In this document: positions 46,614-55,165 of the stretch, in pieces
How positions within the stretch are numbered: position 1 is the first letter of the stretch
How the letters are laid out: every line of letters begins with the position of its first letter
NCBI RefSeq assembly: GCF_009763245.1
Contig: NZ_WKJZ01000001.1
Span: 2,620,941 to 2,684,940, forward strand
Length of the DNA stretch: 64,000 nucleotides
Direction of reading: 5' to 3'
Source: Pseudomonas xionganensis
GTDB taxonomy: Bacteria; Pseudomonadota; Gammaproteobacteria; Pseudomonadales; Pseudomonadaceae
Program-made: the position numbers and the translations under genes
Notes under the pieces: generated by a model
What the model saw: the letters and a program-made list of their open reading frames with translations, nothing else
Told to the model about the DNA's origin: nothing
Databases searched by the model: none

Positions 46614-48209
46614 TCAATCCTGCAGCAACACGCCAGGTGCCAGGCGCTGCTCCGGGTCGAAATGCCCGGCCAGCGCCTTGAGCGTGGCCATGCCCAGTTC
46701 GCCCTTCTCCACCGGCAGGTAAGGCGCGTGATCGCGGCCGACACCGTGCTGATGACTGATGGTGCCGCGGTTCTCGGCGATGGTCTGGCTAGCGGCGTGC
46801 TTGAGTTTTTGCCAGCGCGCCATAGCCTCGGCGTAGCTATTGCCTGGGCGGAACACGTAGGTGGTGTAGATGCTCGACCCCTCGTTATAGACGTGGGACA
46901 GGTGGGTAAACACATGCACCTGCTCGCCCTCATCGCTCAGGCTGTTGCGCAGGCTGGCCTCGACCTTGTTCAGCAGGCTGTCGACATTGCTCCAGTCGGT
47001 GGCGGTTTCCAGAGTGTCCACCGCATACCCAGCGGCCCACAGGCCGTGGCGCAGGTAGGGGAAACGGAAGCGGTTTTCTGCCCACTTCTTGCCCAGCAAG
47101 GTGCCGGTAAATACGCCGTCAAAACTCTTCAGCAGCTTCTTCGCCTGTTTCAGCGAGGCGGCGTTCTGTGTGCGGCTACCGGTGACGCCGAAGGTCAGCA
47201 TGCACTTGCCCTCGCGGGCGCCGCGCAGGGCCAGGTATTTCTCCAGCCAGGCGATCTGCTGCGGATGGCCGGCCAGGGCCAGCTGGGTTTTGGTTTCGAT
47301 GGCGTTGGACAGGCGCAGCATGGACAGCGGCACCCGCGCCTGGGCCAGGCTGCGAATGGCGTTCAGCGCCTGCTGCCAGCTGGGCAGGAACACCGCATAA
47401 AAGTTTTCCTGCTCGGCCAGGCGGGTGATGCGCACCTTGACCTCGGAGATGATGCCGAAGCGCCCTTCCGAGCCCATCAGCACTTCGCGCAGGTCCGGAC
47501 CTGCGGCCGAGGCCGGGAAGGTTGGAATATCCAGGGTGCCGGCGAAGGTCTCGACCTTGCCACCCGCGAACAGCTGCTCAATGCGCCCGTAGCGCAGCGA
47601 CTGCTGGCCACTGGAACGGCTGGCGACCCAACCGCCGAGGGTCGACAGCTCCCAGGACTGGGGGAAGTGGCCGAGGGTATAGCCCTGGGCGCGCAGCTGG
47701 CTTTCCACCTGGGGGCCGTTGGCGCCGGGGCCGAAGGTGGCGATCAGGCTGTCGTGATCAATCTCGATCAGTTTGCTCATGCGCGCCAGCGACAGCGTCA
47801 GCACTGGCTTGCTGCTGGCCTGCGGATTGATATGGCCGGCCACCGAGGTGCCACCGCCGTAGGGAATCACGATCAGGTCCTGCTGGCTGGCCCAGGCCAA
47901 AAGCTCGCGGATCTGCGCCGCGCTTTCCGGGTAAGCCACGCCATCGGGAAACACGCCGAAATCACCGGAGCGCATCGCCAGCCAGTCCGGCAGGCTCTGG
48001 CCACGGGCATGTCGCACGCGGTCTTCGGCATTCAGGCTGATCAGCGGATGGGCCTGCAGACGCGAAGCCGGCACCTGGGCCAGCACCTGCTCCAGGCTGG
48101 CATCGGCCAGCACCTGGCCGGGGCCGATCAGTTCGGCCAGAAACGCCTCGCCATGGGCCGGCAGTTCCACCACGGTTGCTTCATCACCCCAGCCGTTCCA
48201 ACGTCGCAT
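46614..48209 (-). CDS. FAD-binding oxidase, alkyl-DHAP synthase (AGPS)-like
   Basis: VAO/PCMH-fold flavoprotein. The FAD domain shows VIPYGGGTSVAGH near residue 112 and the AGPS-like block FPQSWELSTLGGWVASRSSG near 180-200. The C-terminal domain shows THLSHVYNEGSSIY near 435 and GTISHQHGVGRDHAPYL near 485, positions equivalent to the catalytic Tyr and the His cluster of alkyl-dihydroxyacetonephosphate synthase. 531 aa is typical of bacterial homologues. It is the first gene of the operon, divergent from the AraC regulator. Whether it makes or breaks an ether bond, or oxidises another substrate, is unknown. Confidence 0.85.
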   Translation of the reverse strand: MRRWNGWGDEATVVELPAHGEAFLAELIGPGQVLADASLEQVLAQVPASRLQAHPLISLNAEDRVRHARGQSLPDWLAMRSGDFGVFPDGVAYPESAAQIRELLAWASQQDLIVIPYGGGTSVAGHINPQASSKPVLTLSLARMSKLIEIDHDSLIATFGPGANGPQVESQLRAQGYTLGHFPQSWELSTLGGWVASRSSGQQSLRYGRIEQLFAGGKVETFAGTLDIPTFPASAAGPDLREVLMGSEGRFGIISEVKVRITRLAEQENFYAVFLPSWQQALNAIRSLAQARVPLSMLRLSNAIETKTQLALAGHPQQIAWLEKYLALRGAREGKCMLTFGVTGSRTQNAASLKQAKKLLKSFDGVFTGTLLGKKWAENRFRFPYLRHGLWAAGYAVDTLETATDWSNVDSLLNKVEASLRNSLSDEGEQVHVFTHLSHVYNEGSSIYTTYVFRPGNSYAEAMARWQKLKHAASQTIAENRGTISHQHGVGRDHAPYLPVEKGELGMATLKALAGHFDPEQRLAPGVLLQD

Positions 48210-48347
48210 CTGTATCTCCCGGATATTTCAGTCACCCTCGATGGCTGCCTATACTAGCCAGCCGCTGCACGGCGTCACTGTCGTATCGAGCCAGGCGTTA
48301 TCGCCAATCAAGACATTCCGAATAAGCACTCAGAACAAGAACAACTT

Positions 48348-49370
48348 ATGGAAAACCTTGGCTACACCTCCGTCCCCTCCCTACTCAAGTACCTGCGCCA
48401 TGCCGAGCAATTGGGTCTGGATATCGATCAGGCGCTGAAGGCGGCCGGCATCAAGGCCGAGGACCTGGCCGACAACGGCAAGCGCATCCCCAGCGAAACC
48501 CATGAGCGCCTGCTCGCCCACCTGCTGCGCGCCTCCAATGACCCGCTGTTCGGTCTGCACTGCGCGCGTTTTGTGCAGCCGGGTTCCTGGAGCGTGCTGG
48601 GCTATATCACCATGAACTGCGCCACCCTCGGCGAGGCGATGAGCCGCATCGTGCCGTACGAGAAGCTGGTGGGCGATATGGGCGTCAGCCGGGTCGAGGC
48701 CGACACATACCACGTCAAGCTGATCTGGACCTGTCGTCATCAGGCAGAACCGATCCGCCGGCATATGGTGGAAAACGTACTGGCCTCCTGGCTGCTCTAT
48801 GCGCGCTGGATCTCCGACTCCGACAGCTCGCCGCGGGAGGTGTGGTTCGAGCATGCCCTGCCTGAGGGCGTCGATATTGCCGAGTACCAAGAGATTTTCG
48901 GCTGCCCGATCCGCTTCGAGCAGAGCTGCAATGCCCTGATCGTGCCTCTGGAATACCTCGCTGTACCGCTGCGCCAGGCCGACGCCAACCTGCTGCGCAC
49001 CCTGGAAGAACACGCGCTGACCCTGATGGCCGGGCTGGACGACAACGAGCCGCTGCCGCAACGGGTGAAGAACGCCCTGCGTCTGCTGCTCAAGGATGGT
49101 TTGCCACGCAAGGAACGGGTGGCAGAAAAATTCAATATGACGGTGCGCACCCTGCAGCGCCACCTGCAACTGGCCGACACCAGCTACCAGCAGATTCTCG
49201 ATGAATTGCGCCAGGAATTGGCCGAGCATTACCTGCTGCGCAGCGACCTGGCGATTCAGGATATCGCCAGCTACCTGGGCTTTACCGAATCACGCTCCTT
49301 CCACCGCAGCTTCAAGACCTGGACCGGACAGACGCCGGGGGAGTTTCGCGAGAGCCGGCGCAACAGTTAA
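48348..49370 (+). CDS. AraC-family regulator (OruR-like, Arabinose_bd + HTH_18)
   Basis: 340-aa transcription regulator with the Arabinose_bd-type N-terminal domain (LRASNDPLFGLHCARFVQPG near residue 65, NVLASWLLYARWI near 140) and a C-terminal double helix-turn-helix (ERVAEKFNMTVRTLQRHLQ near 260; IQDIASYLGFTESRSFHRSFKTWTG near 300-325). It is divergent from the AGPS-like/GlpD-like/FGGY operon with a 138-bp shared control region, which strongly suggests that it controls that operon. The inducer is unknown. No strong Shine-Dalgarno before ATG 48348. Confidence 0.9.
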   Translation: MENLGYTSVPSLLKYLRHAEQLGLDIDQALKAAGIKAEDLADNGKRIPSETHERLLAHLLRASNDPLFGLHCARFVQPGSWSVLGYITMNCATLGEAMSRIVPYEKLVGDMGVSRVEADTYHVKLIWTCRHQAEPIRRHMVENVLASWLLYARWISDSDSSPREVWFEHALPEGVDIAEYQEIFGCPIRFEQSCNALIVPLEYLAVPLRQADANLLRTLEEHALTLMAGLDDNEPLPQRVKNALRLLLKDGLPRKERVAEKFNMTVRTLQRHLQLADTSYQQILDELRQELAEHYLLRSDLAIQDIASYLGFTESRSFHRSFKTWTGQTPGEFRESRRNS

Positions 49371-49410
49371 CACCATGGCGGATGGGTAAAGCGCCATCCA
49401 CCCTACCCAA

Positions 49411-49430
49411 AAGCCGCCTGAAAGCGGCTT
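49411..49430. terminator. Hairpin between the AraC regulator and cysK
   Basis: AAGCCGC/GCGGCTT stem with a 6-nt loop between convergent genes. Reading leftward (cysK direction) the stem is followed by TTTGGG, giving a short T run; rightward there is none. Likely terminator for cysK, weaker for the regulator. Confidence 0.65.
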
Positions 49431-49452
49431 GATCACTGAGGCATGCAATCCC

Positions 49453-50427
49453 TTACTGCTGCAATTCCTGCTCGGTAAACATATCGCTGAACAGCATGCT
49501 CGACAGGTAGCGCTCGCCGGAATCCGGCAGGATCACCACGATGGTCTTGCCCTGCATGGCCGGTTCGGCGGCCAGGCGCAGGGCCGCGGCCATGGCGGCG
49601 CCGCAGGAGATCCCACAGAGGATGCCTTCCTCGCGCATCAGGCGCAGGGCAACGGCCTTGGCCTCGTCATCGGACACCTGCTCGACCCGGTCCACCATGG
49701 CCAGATCCAGGTTGCTCGGCACAAAACCCGCGCCAATGCCCTGGATCTTGTGTGGGCTGGGCTTGACCTCGTCACCGGCGATGGTCTGGCTGATCACCGG
49801 CGAGGACACCGGCTCCACCGCCACCGAAAGAATCGGCTTGCCGCAGGTGTTCTTGATATAGCGCGACACCCCGGTAATGGTGCCGCCGGTGCCGACGCCG
49901 GCCACCAGCACGTCGATGGCGCCATCGGTGTCGTTCCAGATTTCCGGGCCGGTGGTCTTCTCGTGGATCGCCGGGTTGGCCGGGTTGTTGAACTGCTGCG
50001 GCATAAAGTAGGTATTGCTGTCGGAGGCGGCGATCTCCGCGGCCTTCTCGATCGCGCCCTTCATGCCCTTGGCCGGCTCGGTCAGCACCAGCTCGGCACC
50101 AAGGGCCTTGAGCACCTTGCGCCGTTCCAGGCTCATGGAGGCCGGCATGGTCAGCAGCAGCTTGTAGCCACGGGCGGCGGCGACAAAGGCCAGGCCGATA
50201 CCGGTATTGCCCGAGGTCGGCTCGACGATGGTCATGCCGGGCTTGAGCACACCGCGTTCTTCGGCATCCCAGATCATGCTGGCGCCGATACGGCACTTGA
50301 CCGAATAGGCCGGGTTACGCCCTTCGATCTTGGCCAGGATGGTCACGCCCGCTGGCCCCAGGCGGTTGATCCGAACCAGCGGGGTGTTGCCGATGGCTTG
50401 GGCGTTGTCAGCGAAGATGCGGCTCAT
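49453..50427 (-). CDS. cysK: Cysteine synthase A (O-acetylserine sulfhydrylase)
   Basis: PLP enzyme making cysteine from O-acetylserine and sulfide. Motifs: [12 protein letters not shown] near residue 13, the PLP Lys in [11 protein letters not shown] near 44, the substrate loop [11 protein letters not shown] near 70, [15 protein letters not shown] near 178 (phosphate loop), and [15 protein letters not shown] near 270. 324 aa and the [13 protein letters not shown] segment favour CysK over CysM. The start is ATG 50427, in a 213-bp divergent region shared with moxR. Confidence 0.95.
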   Translation of the reverse strand: MSRIFADNAQAIGNTPLVRINRLGPAGVTILAKIEGRNPAYSVKCRIGASMIWDAEERGVLKPGMTIVEPTSGNTGIGLAFVAAARGYKLLLTMPASMSLERRKVLKALGAELVLTEPAKGMKGAIEKAAEIAASDSNTYFMPQQFNNPANPAIHEKTTGPEIWNDTDGAIDVLVAGVGTGGTITGVSRYIKNTCGKPILSVAVEPVSSPVISQTIAGDEVKPSPHKIQGIGAGFVPSNLDLAMVDRVEQVSDDEAKAVALRLMREEGILCGISCGAAMAAALRLAAEPAMQGKTIVVILPDSGERYLSSMLFSDMFTEQELQQ

Positions 50428-50521
50428 GGCGGTTTCCTTGTGCGCGGATTGGAAAGAAGAACCAGCCTAAGGGCAGTGCCGCTTGTCGTCCAGCACGGCG
50501 ACAATCAAGGCGTGACTCGCC

Positions 50522-50577
50522 ATTCAGTGACTGAATAAGTCGTCCGCGTTCACAGTCATCGGCTCTGGCGTTATAGT
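50522..50577 (+). promoter_or_regulatory. moxR promoter with an upstream 15-bp dyad
   Basis: TTCACA (50549-50554) and TATAGT (50572-50577) with exactly 17 bp between them form a near-consensus sigma-70 promoter for the gene at 50641. Thirteen bases upstream of the -35 is a perfect palindrome, ATTCAGT-G-ACTGAAT (50522-50536), a good candidate operator shared with the divergent cysK promoter. The binding protein is unknown. Confidence 0.7.
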
Positions 50578-50640
50578 CTGCCTTTCAATTACTGAACCCG
50601 CGGGTATGGCCCCGCGCGTTAGCGTTCCGAGGATCTACCG

Positions 50641-51486
50641 ATGAAGTTCGAAGGCACCCAGTCGTATGTCGCCACCGACGACCTCAAGCTCGCGGTCAAC
50701 GCCGCCATCACCCTGCAACGCCCCTTGCTGGTCAAGGGCGAGCCGGGCACCGGCAAGACCATGCTGGCAGAGCAACTGGCCGATGCCTTCGGTGCCAAGC
50801 TGATCACCTGGCATATCAAGTCCACCACCAAGGCCCACCAGGGGCTGTACGAGTACGATGCGGTCAGCCGCCTGCGTGACTCGCAGCTGGACTCGGACAA
50901 GGTCCACGACGTCAAGAACTACATCAAGAAGGGCAAGCTGTGGGAGGCTTTCGAGTCCGATGAGCGGGTGATCCTGCTGATCGACGAGATCGACAAGGCC
51001 GATATCGAGTTCCCCAACGACCTGCTGCAGGAACTCGACAAGATGGAGTTCTACGTTTACGAGACCAACGAGACGATCAAGGCCAAGCAGCGCCCGATCA
51101 TCATCATCACCTCGAACAACGAGAAGGAACTGCCGGACGCTTTCCTGCGCCGCTGCTTCTTCCACTACATCGCCTTCCCCGACCGCGACACCCTGCAGAA
51201 GATCGTTGACGTGCACTACCCCAGCATCAAGAAGGACCTGGTGGCCGAAGCCCTGGACGTGTTCTTCGACGTGCGCAAGGTGCCGGGCCTGAAGAAGAAG
51301 CCCTCCACCAGCGAGCTGGTGGACTGGCTCAAGTTGCTGATGGCCGACAATATCGGCGAAGCGGTGCTGCGCGAACGCGACCCCACCAAGGCCATCCCGC
51401 CGCTGGCCGGTGCGCTGGTGAAGAACGAGCAGGATGTGCAGCTGCTGGAGCGCCTGGCGTTTATGAGCCGCCGCGCCAGTCGTTGA
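50641..51486 (+). CDS. MoxR-family AAA+ ATPase
   Basis: 281-aa AAA+ ATPase. Walker A GEPGTGKTMLAEQLA near residue 33, Walker B VILLIDEIDKADIEFPNDLL near 110, sensor-1 IIITSNNEKELPDAFLRRC near 155, with the arginine finger in LRRC. MoxR proteins work with von Willebrand factor A partners as chaperone-like machines in assembly or metal insertion into other complexes. The VWA partner follows directly at 51625. The 138-bp space between them carries an inverted pair of repeats. The client complex is not visible here. Confidence 0.93.
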   Translation: MKFEGTQSYVATDDLKLAVNAAITLQRPLLVKGEPGTGKTMLAEQLADAFGAKLITWHIKSTTKAHQGLYEYDAVSRLRDSQLDSDKVHDVKNYIKKGKLWEAFESDERVILLIDEIDKADIEFPNDLLQELDKMEFYVYETNETIKAKQRPIIIITSNNEKELPDAFLRRCFFHYIAFPDRDTLQKIVDVHYPSIKKDLVAEALDVFFDVRKVPGLKKKPSTSELVDWLKLLMADNIGEAVLRERDPTKAIPPLAGALVKNEQDVQLLERLAFMSRRASR

Positions 51487-51491
51487 TTGCC

Positions 51492-51593
51492 TCCCCTCTC
51501 CCGTTTGCGGGAGAGGGGCCGGGGGAGAGGGTATTAGCGACTGCGTGTCGCCTGCCCCACCCTCTCCCTAGCCCTCTCCCTCCAGGGAGAGGG
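51492..51593. repeat. Inverted pair of CTCTCCC-family palindromic repeats (copies 2 and 3)
   Basis: Copy 2 (51492-51531) reads TCCCCTCTCCCG, a short loop, CGGGAGAGGGG and then GGGGGAGAGGG. Copy 3 (51560-51593) is the same element in opposite orientation, 28 bp away. Each can fold alone, and the two can pair with each other. They fill the space between the moxR and VWA genes. Confidence 0.85.
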
Positions 51594-51624
51594 AATTGTC
51601 CCCAGATGCCAAGAGGGCGCAGCC

Positions 51625-52803
51625 ATGCTGCTTAACCTGTTTAACGAAATGCGCGCCGCCAAGGTGCCGGTGTCGGTGCGCGAGCTGCTCGACCTGATCA
51701 ACGCGTTGAAACACAACGTGGTGTTCGCCGATATGGATGAGTTCTACTTCCTCTCGCGAGCCATCCTGGTCAAGGACGAGCGGCATTTCGACAAGTTCGA
51801 CCGCGCGTTCGGTGCCTACTTCAAGGGCCTGGAAAACCTCAACCAGCATATCGAGGCGCTGATCCCCGATGAGTGGTTGCGCAAGGAATTCGAACGCTCG
51901 CTGACCGACGAGGAGCGCGCCAGGATCGAATCCCTGGGCGGCCTGGACAAGCTGATCGAGGAATTCAAGAAACGCCTGGAAGAGCAGAAGGAACGCCACG
52001 CCGGCGGCAACAAGTGGATCGGCACCGGCGGCACCAGCCCGTTCGGCTCCGGCGGCTTCAACCCCGAGGGCATTCGCGTCGGCGACGCCGGAAAGCGCCA
52101 GGGCAAGGCGGTCAAGGTCTGGGATCAGCGCGAGTACAAGAACCTCGACGATCAGGTCGAACTGGGCACACGCAATATCAAGGTTGCCCTGCGCCGCCTG
52201 CGCAAGTTCGCCCGCCAGGGCGCCCAGGACGAGCTGGACTTGGACGGCACCATCGACCACACCGCCAAAGACGGCGGCCTACTCAATATCCAGATGCGCC
52301 CGGAACGGCGCAACGCGGTCAAACTGCTGATCCTGTTCGATATCGGCGGCTCGATGGACGCCCACGTCAAGGTCTGCGAGGAGCTGTTCAGCGCCTGCAA
52401 GACCGAGTTCAAGCACCTGGAATACTTCTACTTCCACAACTGCGTGTACGAGTCGGTGTGGAAGAACAACCTGCGCCGCACCAGCGAGCGTTTCTCCACC
52501 CACGATCTGCTGCACAAGTACGGCCCGGACTACAAGGTGGTATTTGTCGGCGACGCGGCCATGGCGCCCTACGAGATCACCCAGGCCGGCGGCAGCGTCG
52601 AGCACTGGAACGAGGAGCCGGGTTATGTGTGGATCAAGCGTTTTATGGAGAAGTACAAGAAGCTGGTCTGGATCAACCCCTACCCCAAGGACAGCTGGAA
52701 CTACACCGCCTCCACCGGGCTGATCCGCGAACTGGTCAACGACCAGATGTATCCCCTGACCCTGCAGGGACTGGAAGAAGGTATGAAGTTTCTCTCCAAA
52801 TAA
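51625..52803 (+). CDS. VWA-domain protein, MoxR partner (CoxE-like)
   Basis: 392-aa cytoplasmic protein. The N-terminal helical part (LLNLFNEMRAAKVPVSVREL, FYFLSRAILVKDERHFDKF) is followed by a Gly-rich, charged linker near 130-165 and a C-terminal VWA domain from about residue 225. Its metal-site motif is KLLILFDIGGSMDAHV; the usual D-x-S-x-S appears as D-I-G-G-S-M. Later VWA elements are VVFVGDAAMAPYEI and KLVWINPYPKDSW. Such pairs act together with the MoxR ATPase encoded just upstream. A strong terminator follows. The target is unknown. Confidence 0.9.
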   Translation: MLLNLFNEMRAAKVPVSVRELLDLINALKHNVVFADMDEFYFLSRAILVKDERHFDKFDRAFGAYFKGLENLNQHIEALIPDEWLRKEFERSLTDEERARIESLGGLDKLIEEFKKRLEEQKERHAGGNKWIGTGGTSPFGSGGFNPEGIRVGDAGKRQGKAVKVWDQREYKNLDDQVELGTRNIKVALRRLRKFARQGAQDELDLDGTIDHTAKDGGLLNIQMRPERRNAVKLLILFDIGGSMDAHVKVCEELFSACKTEFKHLEYFYFHNCVYESVWKNNLRRTSERFSTHDLLHKYGPDYKVVFVGDAAMAPYEITQAGGSVEHWNEEPGYVWIKRFMEKYKKLVWINPYPKDSWNYTASTGLIRELVNDQMYPLTLQGLEEGMKFLSK

Positions 52804-52805
52804 GC

Positions 52806-52835
52806 ACAACGGGCCCTGCGGGGCCCGTTGTCGTT
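52806..52835 (+). terminator. Intrinsic terminator of the moxR-VWA operon
   Basis: An 11-bp perfect stem (ACAACGGGCCC with GGGCCCGTTGT, loop TGCG) begins three bases after the TAA of the VWA gene and is followed by CGTT. The stem is very stable though the T tail is short. Confidence 0.8.
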
Positions 52836-52899
52836 ATGGCTTGCCGCACGCCTGGCCTTCTGCTGCAATCGCCGCCTCGAACCCGGATAAAGACTGATC

Positions 52900-53325
52900 A
52901 TGTCCAATAGCACTTACCAACTCAGCCAGGGCGCTGACGAGCACGCCATGGCCGTGGTACGCGAGGGCCTTGAGGCCTTCAATGCCGAGCAGATCGGCGA
53001 CTATGCCTACACAGACTTCCAGCTCTACGCACGGCGCGGCGATCGGGTAGTCGGCGGCATGTTTGGCCACAGCGGCATGGGCTGGCTGTATATCGACTAC
53101 CTCTGGCTCGATGGCCAGGAGCGTGGTCAGGGGCTAGGAGCACAGCTGTTGCAGGCCGCCGAGACCGAAGCACACAAGCGTGGCTGTGTGGGGGTATTTC
53201 TCTACACCTACAGCTTCCAGGCGCCGGACTTCTATCAGAAACAGGGTTTCCAGATCATGGGCGTGCTGGAGGACTGCCCGCCCGGCCACCAGCGCTATTA
53301 CCTGAAGAAAACCCTCAAGCCCTAG
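52900..53325 (+). CDS. GNAT-family acetyltransferase
   Basis: 141-aa predicted acetyl-CoA-dependent N-acetyltransferase. Strand pair FQLYARRGDRVVGGMFGH near residue 40, YIDYLWLDGQERGQGLGAQLL near 65-85 containing the acetyl-CoA loop (R-G-Q-G-L-G), and VGVFLYTYSFQAPDFYQKQGF near 105-125. This small GNAT type is widespread and acts on unknown small molecules or proteins. It stands alone between the moxR operon terminator and a convergent gene. Confidence 0.87.
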   Translation: MSNSTYQLSQGADEHAMAVVREGLEAFNAEQIGDYAYTDFQLYARRGDRVVGGMFGHSGMGWLYIDYLWLDGQERGQGLGAQLLQAAETEAHKRGCVGVFLYTYSFQAPDFYQKQGFQIMGVLEDCPPGHQRYYLKKTLKP

Positions 53326-53326
53326 C

Positions 53327-53378
53327 AGGCCGTTTTTAACGCAGGATTGCCCACGCAGGCAGTTTTTCAACAGCCTGC
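53327..53378. repeat. Small repeat/hairpin at convergent gene ends
   Basis: GCAGGCCGTTTTTAACGCAG is followed 30 bp later by the similar GCAGGCAGTTTTTCAAC, whose GCAGGC pairs with GCCTGC (53355-53378). The hairpin lies between the GNAT gene and the stop of the DUF2937 gene and is a likely bidirectional terminator or a degenerate repeat copy. Confidence 0.5.
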
Positions 53379-53911
53379 TAGCGCCAGTGCCGCCGCGCAT
53401 AGGCATCCTGGCTGGACGGCCGCCCTACCCCCAGCACCCAGCCGATGCCCAGGCCCATCAACTCCAGCAGCCAGGCCAGCAATAGCGCGCAACTGATGCC
53501 CCAGGCGATGGCCTCGGGGGCCAGCAGCACCTGATAGCGGTAGGCGCTGTAGGTCGCTGTCAGCAGTTCGCGGTCCGCTGCCACCAGCAGGTGCCAGGCC
53601 TGGCCATACCAGGGCCCCTGCATGGCGCGCCACTCGGTTTCCAGCCACTGGGCGCGCTGCACCAGCACCTCGATACTGGCCGCATCGCTGCGCATGACCG
53701 GGTCCTGGCTGGCCTGGTAGTGGGCCACCAGAGCAGCCAGATCGCCCTTGAAGAAACGCCGGGCGGTAGTCTCGAAGCCTTCCAGGCCACGCTGGGACTC
53801 CAGACGCTGGGCCTCGACCCGCTTGGCGTAATCGTCGATAAAGCCCGGCACCTGCACGCCCACTAGCAGGCCGAGGGCAAACAGGGCCAGACGCAGATAG
53901 CTTCTAAACAT
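53378..53911 (-). CDS. DUF2937-like membrane protein
   Basis: 177 aa with an N-terminal hydrophobic helix (SYLRLALFALGLLVGVQVPGF, residues 3-23), a central helical, probably periplasmic part (YAKRVEAQRLESQRGLEGF, LAALVAHYQASQDPVMRS) and a second hydrophobic segment near 138-165 (APEAIAWGISCALLLAWLLEL). The layout fits DUF2937; function unknown. ATG 53911 is chosen (GGAG seven bases upstream) and overlaps the end of the amidotransferase gene by 8 bp, so they are probably coupled. Confidence 0.8.
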   Translation of the reverse strand: MFRSYLRLALFALGLLVGVQVPGFIDDYAKRVEAQRLESQRGLEGFETTARRFFKGDLAALVAHYQASQDPVMRSDAASIEVLVQRAQWLETEWRAMQGPWYGQAWHLLVAADRELLTATYSAYRYQVLLAPEAIAWGISCALLLAWLLELMGLGIGWVLGVGRPSSQDAYARRHWR

Positions 53912-54692
53912 CGGCATTCTCCAACTGCCCTTGGGCAACGCACTCGCCGCCACGCCACAGGCGCCATTCGCCCGGCTGATACAGCGTCCAGTCTTCGTTA
54001 TCGGTCAGGGGCTCGGTGGCCAGCACGGTGACCACATCATTGGGCGTGGTCTCGGCCTGGAAATCCACCTGCATATCGGCATCCTTCAAGTGCGCCGGGC
54101 CAAAGGGCGCGCGCCGGGTGATATGGGCCAGCTTGCTGGAGCAGAAGCTGAACAGCCAGTCACCGTCGCTTAGCAGGCAGTTGAACACCCCATGCCGGCG
54201 ATAGAGTGCGCAGGCTTCGAGCATTACAGGCAGCAGCGCCGCGACCTCAGGCGCCTCCTCGAACACGGCTCGCAGGCGATTAAGCAGGTCGCAGAAAGCC
54301 GCTTCGCTGTCGGTATCGCCCACCGGGCGATAGAAACGCAGATCCGGACTGAAACCCGCCAGCTGACCGTTATGGGCAAAGCACCAGTTACGGCCCCACA
54401 GCTCGCGGACAAAGGGATGGGTATTGGCCAGGCAGATGCGCCCGACATTGGCCTGGCGGATATGGCCGATCACCACTTCGCTCTTGATCGGATAACGCTG
54501 CACCAGCTGCGCCACCTCGGATTCGCTGCTGGCCCGCGGGTCCTGGAACAGGCGCAGGCCACGGCCTTCATAGAAGCCGATGCCCCAGCCGTCGCGATGC
54601 GGGCCGGTGCGCCCGCCGCGCTGCATCAGTCCGGTAAAGCTGAAGACAATATCGGTGGGCACATTGGCGCTCATCCCGAGCAGCTCACACAT
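53904..54692 (-). CDS. Class II glutamine amidotransferase (YafJ-like)
   Basis: Ntn-type glutaminase domain of 262 aa with the nucleophile Cys at position 2 (MCELLGMSANVPTDI) exposed after Met removal. Family motifs: GGRTGPHRDGWGIGFYEG near residue 25-42, VIGHIRQANVGRICLANTHPF near 74, FAHNGQLAG near 105, and GDTDSEAAFC near 125. Relatives include YafJ and the EgtC group. The substrate that receives ammonia, or is hydrolysed, is unknown. Start ATG 54692 overlaps the HIT gene end by 8 bp. Confidence 0.9.
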   Translation of the reverse strand: MCELLGMSANVPTDIVFSFTGLMQRGGRTGPHRDGWGIGFYEGRGLRLFQDPRASSESEVAQLVQRYPIKSEVVIGHIRQANVGRICLANTHPFVRELWGRNWCFAHNGQLAGFSPDLRFYRPVGDTDSEAAFCDLLNRLRAVFEEAPEVAALLPVMLEACALYRRHGVFNCLLSDGDWLFSFCSSKLAHITRRAPFGPAHLKDADMQVDFQAETTPNDVVTVLATEPLTDNEDWTLYQPGEWRLWRGGECVAQGQLENADV

Positions 54693-55128
54693 GCTGCAAG
54701 GCCTCACGCAACTGCTGCGCCTCGCGCGCCAGGCGCGCTTCGATACGTTTGCGGCCAAGGGGGATAAAGCGGGTCAGCGCGCGCCACAACAGCTGCGGCA
54801 CGTCACCGGGGCGGCGGGGAATCAGGTGCAGATGCAGGTGCGGCACATGCTGGTTGGAGGCCGGCCCATCGTTGAGCAGCAGGTTGATGCCCTGGACGCC
54901 ATAGCCGGCACCGCGTAGCACCCTGGCCATGCGCTGGGTCAGTTGCATCAGGCGGTCGCGGGCGGCGTCGGACAGGTCGTCAAGCAAGGGCGCGTGCTCG
55001 CGGCTGACGATCAGCACATGGGCCGGGCGCAGCGGGAAGATATCCAGCAGCACGATAAAGTGCTCGTCTTCATGGATACGCTGGGCCGGCAGCTGGTTAT
55101 CGGCGATGGCACAGAACACGCAGTGCAT
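54685..55128 (-). CDS. HIT-family nucleotide hydrolase
   Basis: 147-aa histidine-triad protein. It begins MHCVFCAIADNQLPAQRIHE with a CxxC pair, has FPLRPAHVLIVSREHAP near 32-48, and ends with the triad HVPHLHLHLIPR near residue 95-105. Members hydrolyse or transfer nucleoside phosphates. It is first in a three-gene overlapping set with the amidotransferase and DUF2937 genes. AAGGAG sits seven bases ahead of ATG 55128. Confidence 0.92.
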   Translation of the reverse strand: MHCVFCAIADNQLPAQRIHEDEHFIVLLDIFPLRPAHVLIVSREHAPLLDDLSDAARDRLMQLTQRMARVLRGAGYGVQGINLLLNDGPASNQHVPHLHLHLIPRRPGDVPQLLWRALTRFIPLGRKRIEARLAREAQQLREALQHV

Positions 55129-55165
55129 AGACTCTCCTTGTGAATATCCAGCCGGCCGCCGGCCG

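Noticed and set aside
46662..48257. A 531-codon plus-strand frame opposite the AGPS-like oxidase
   Set aside because: Antisense to a gene with a complete FAD-binding pattern; composition typical of a shadow frame.
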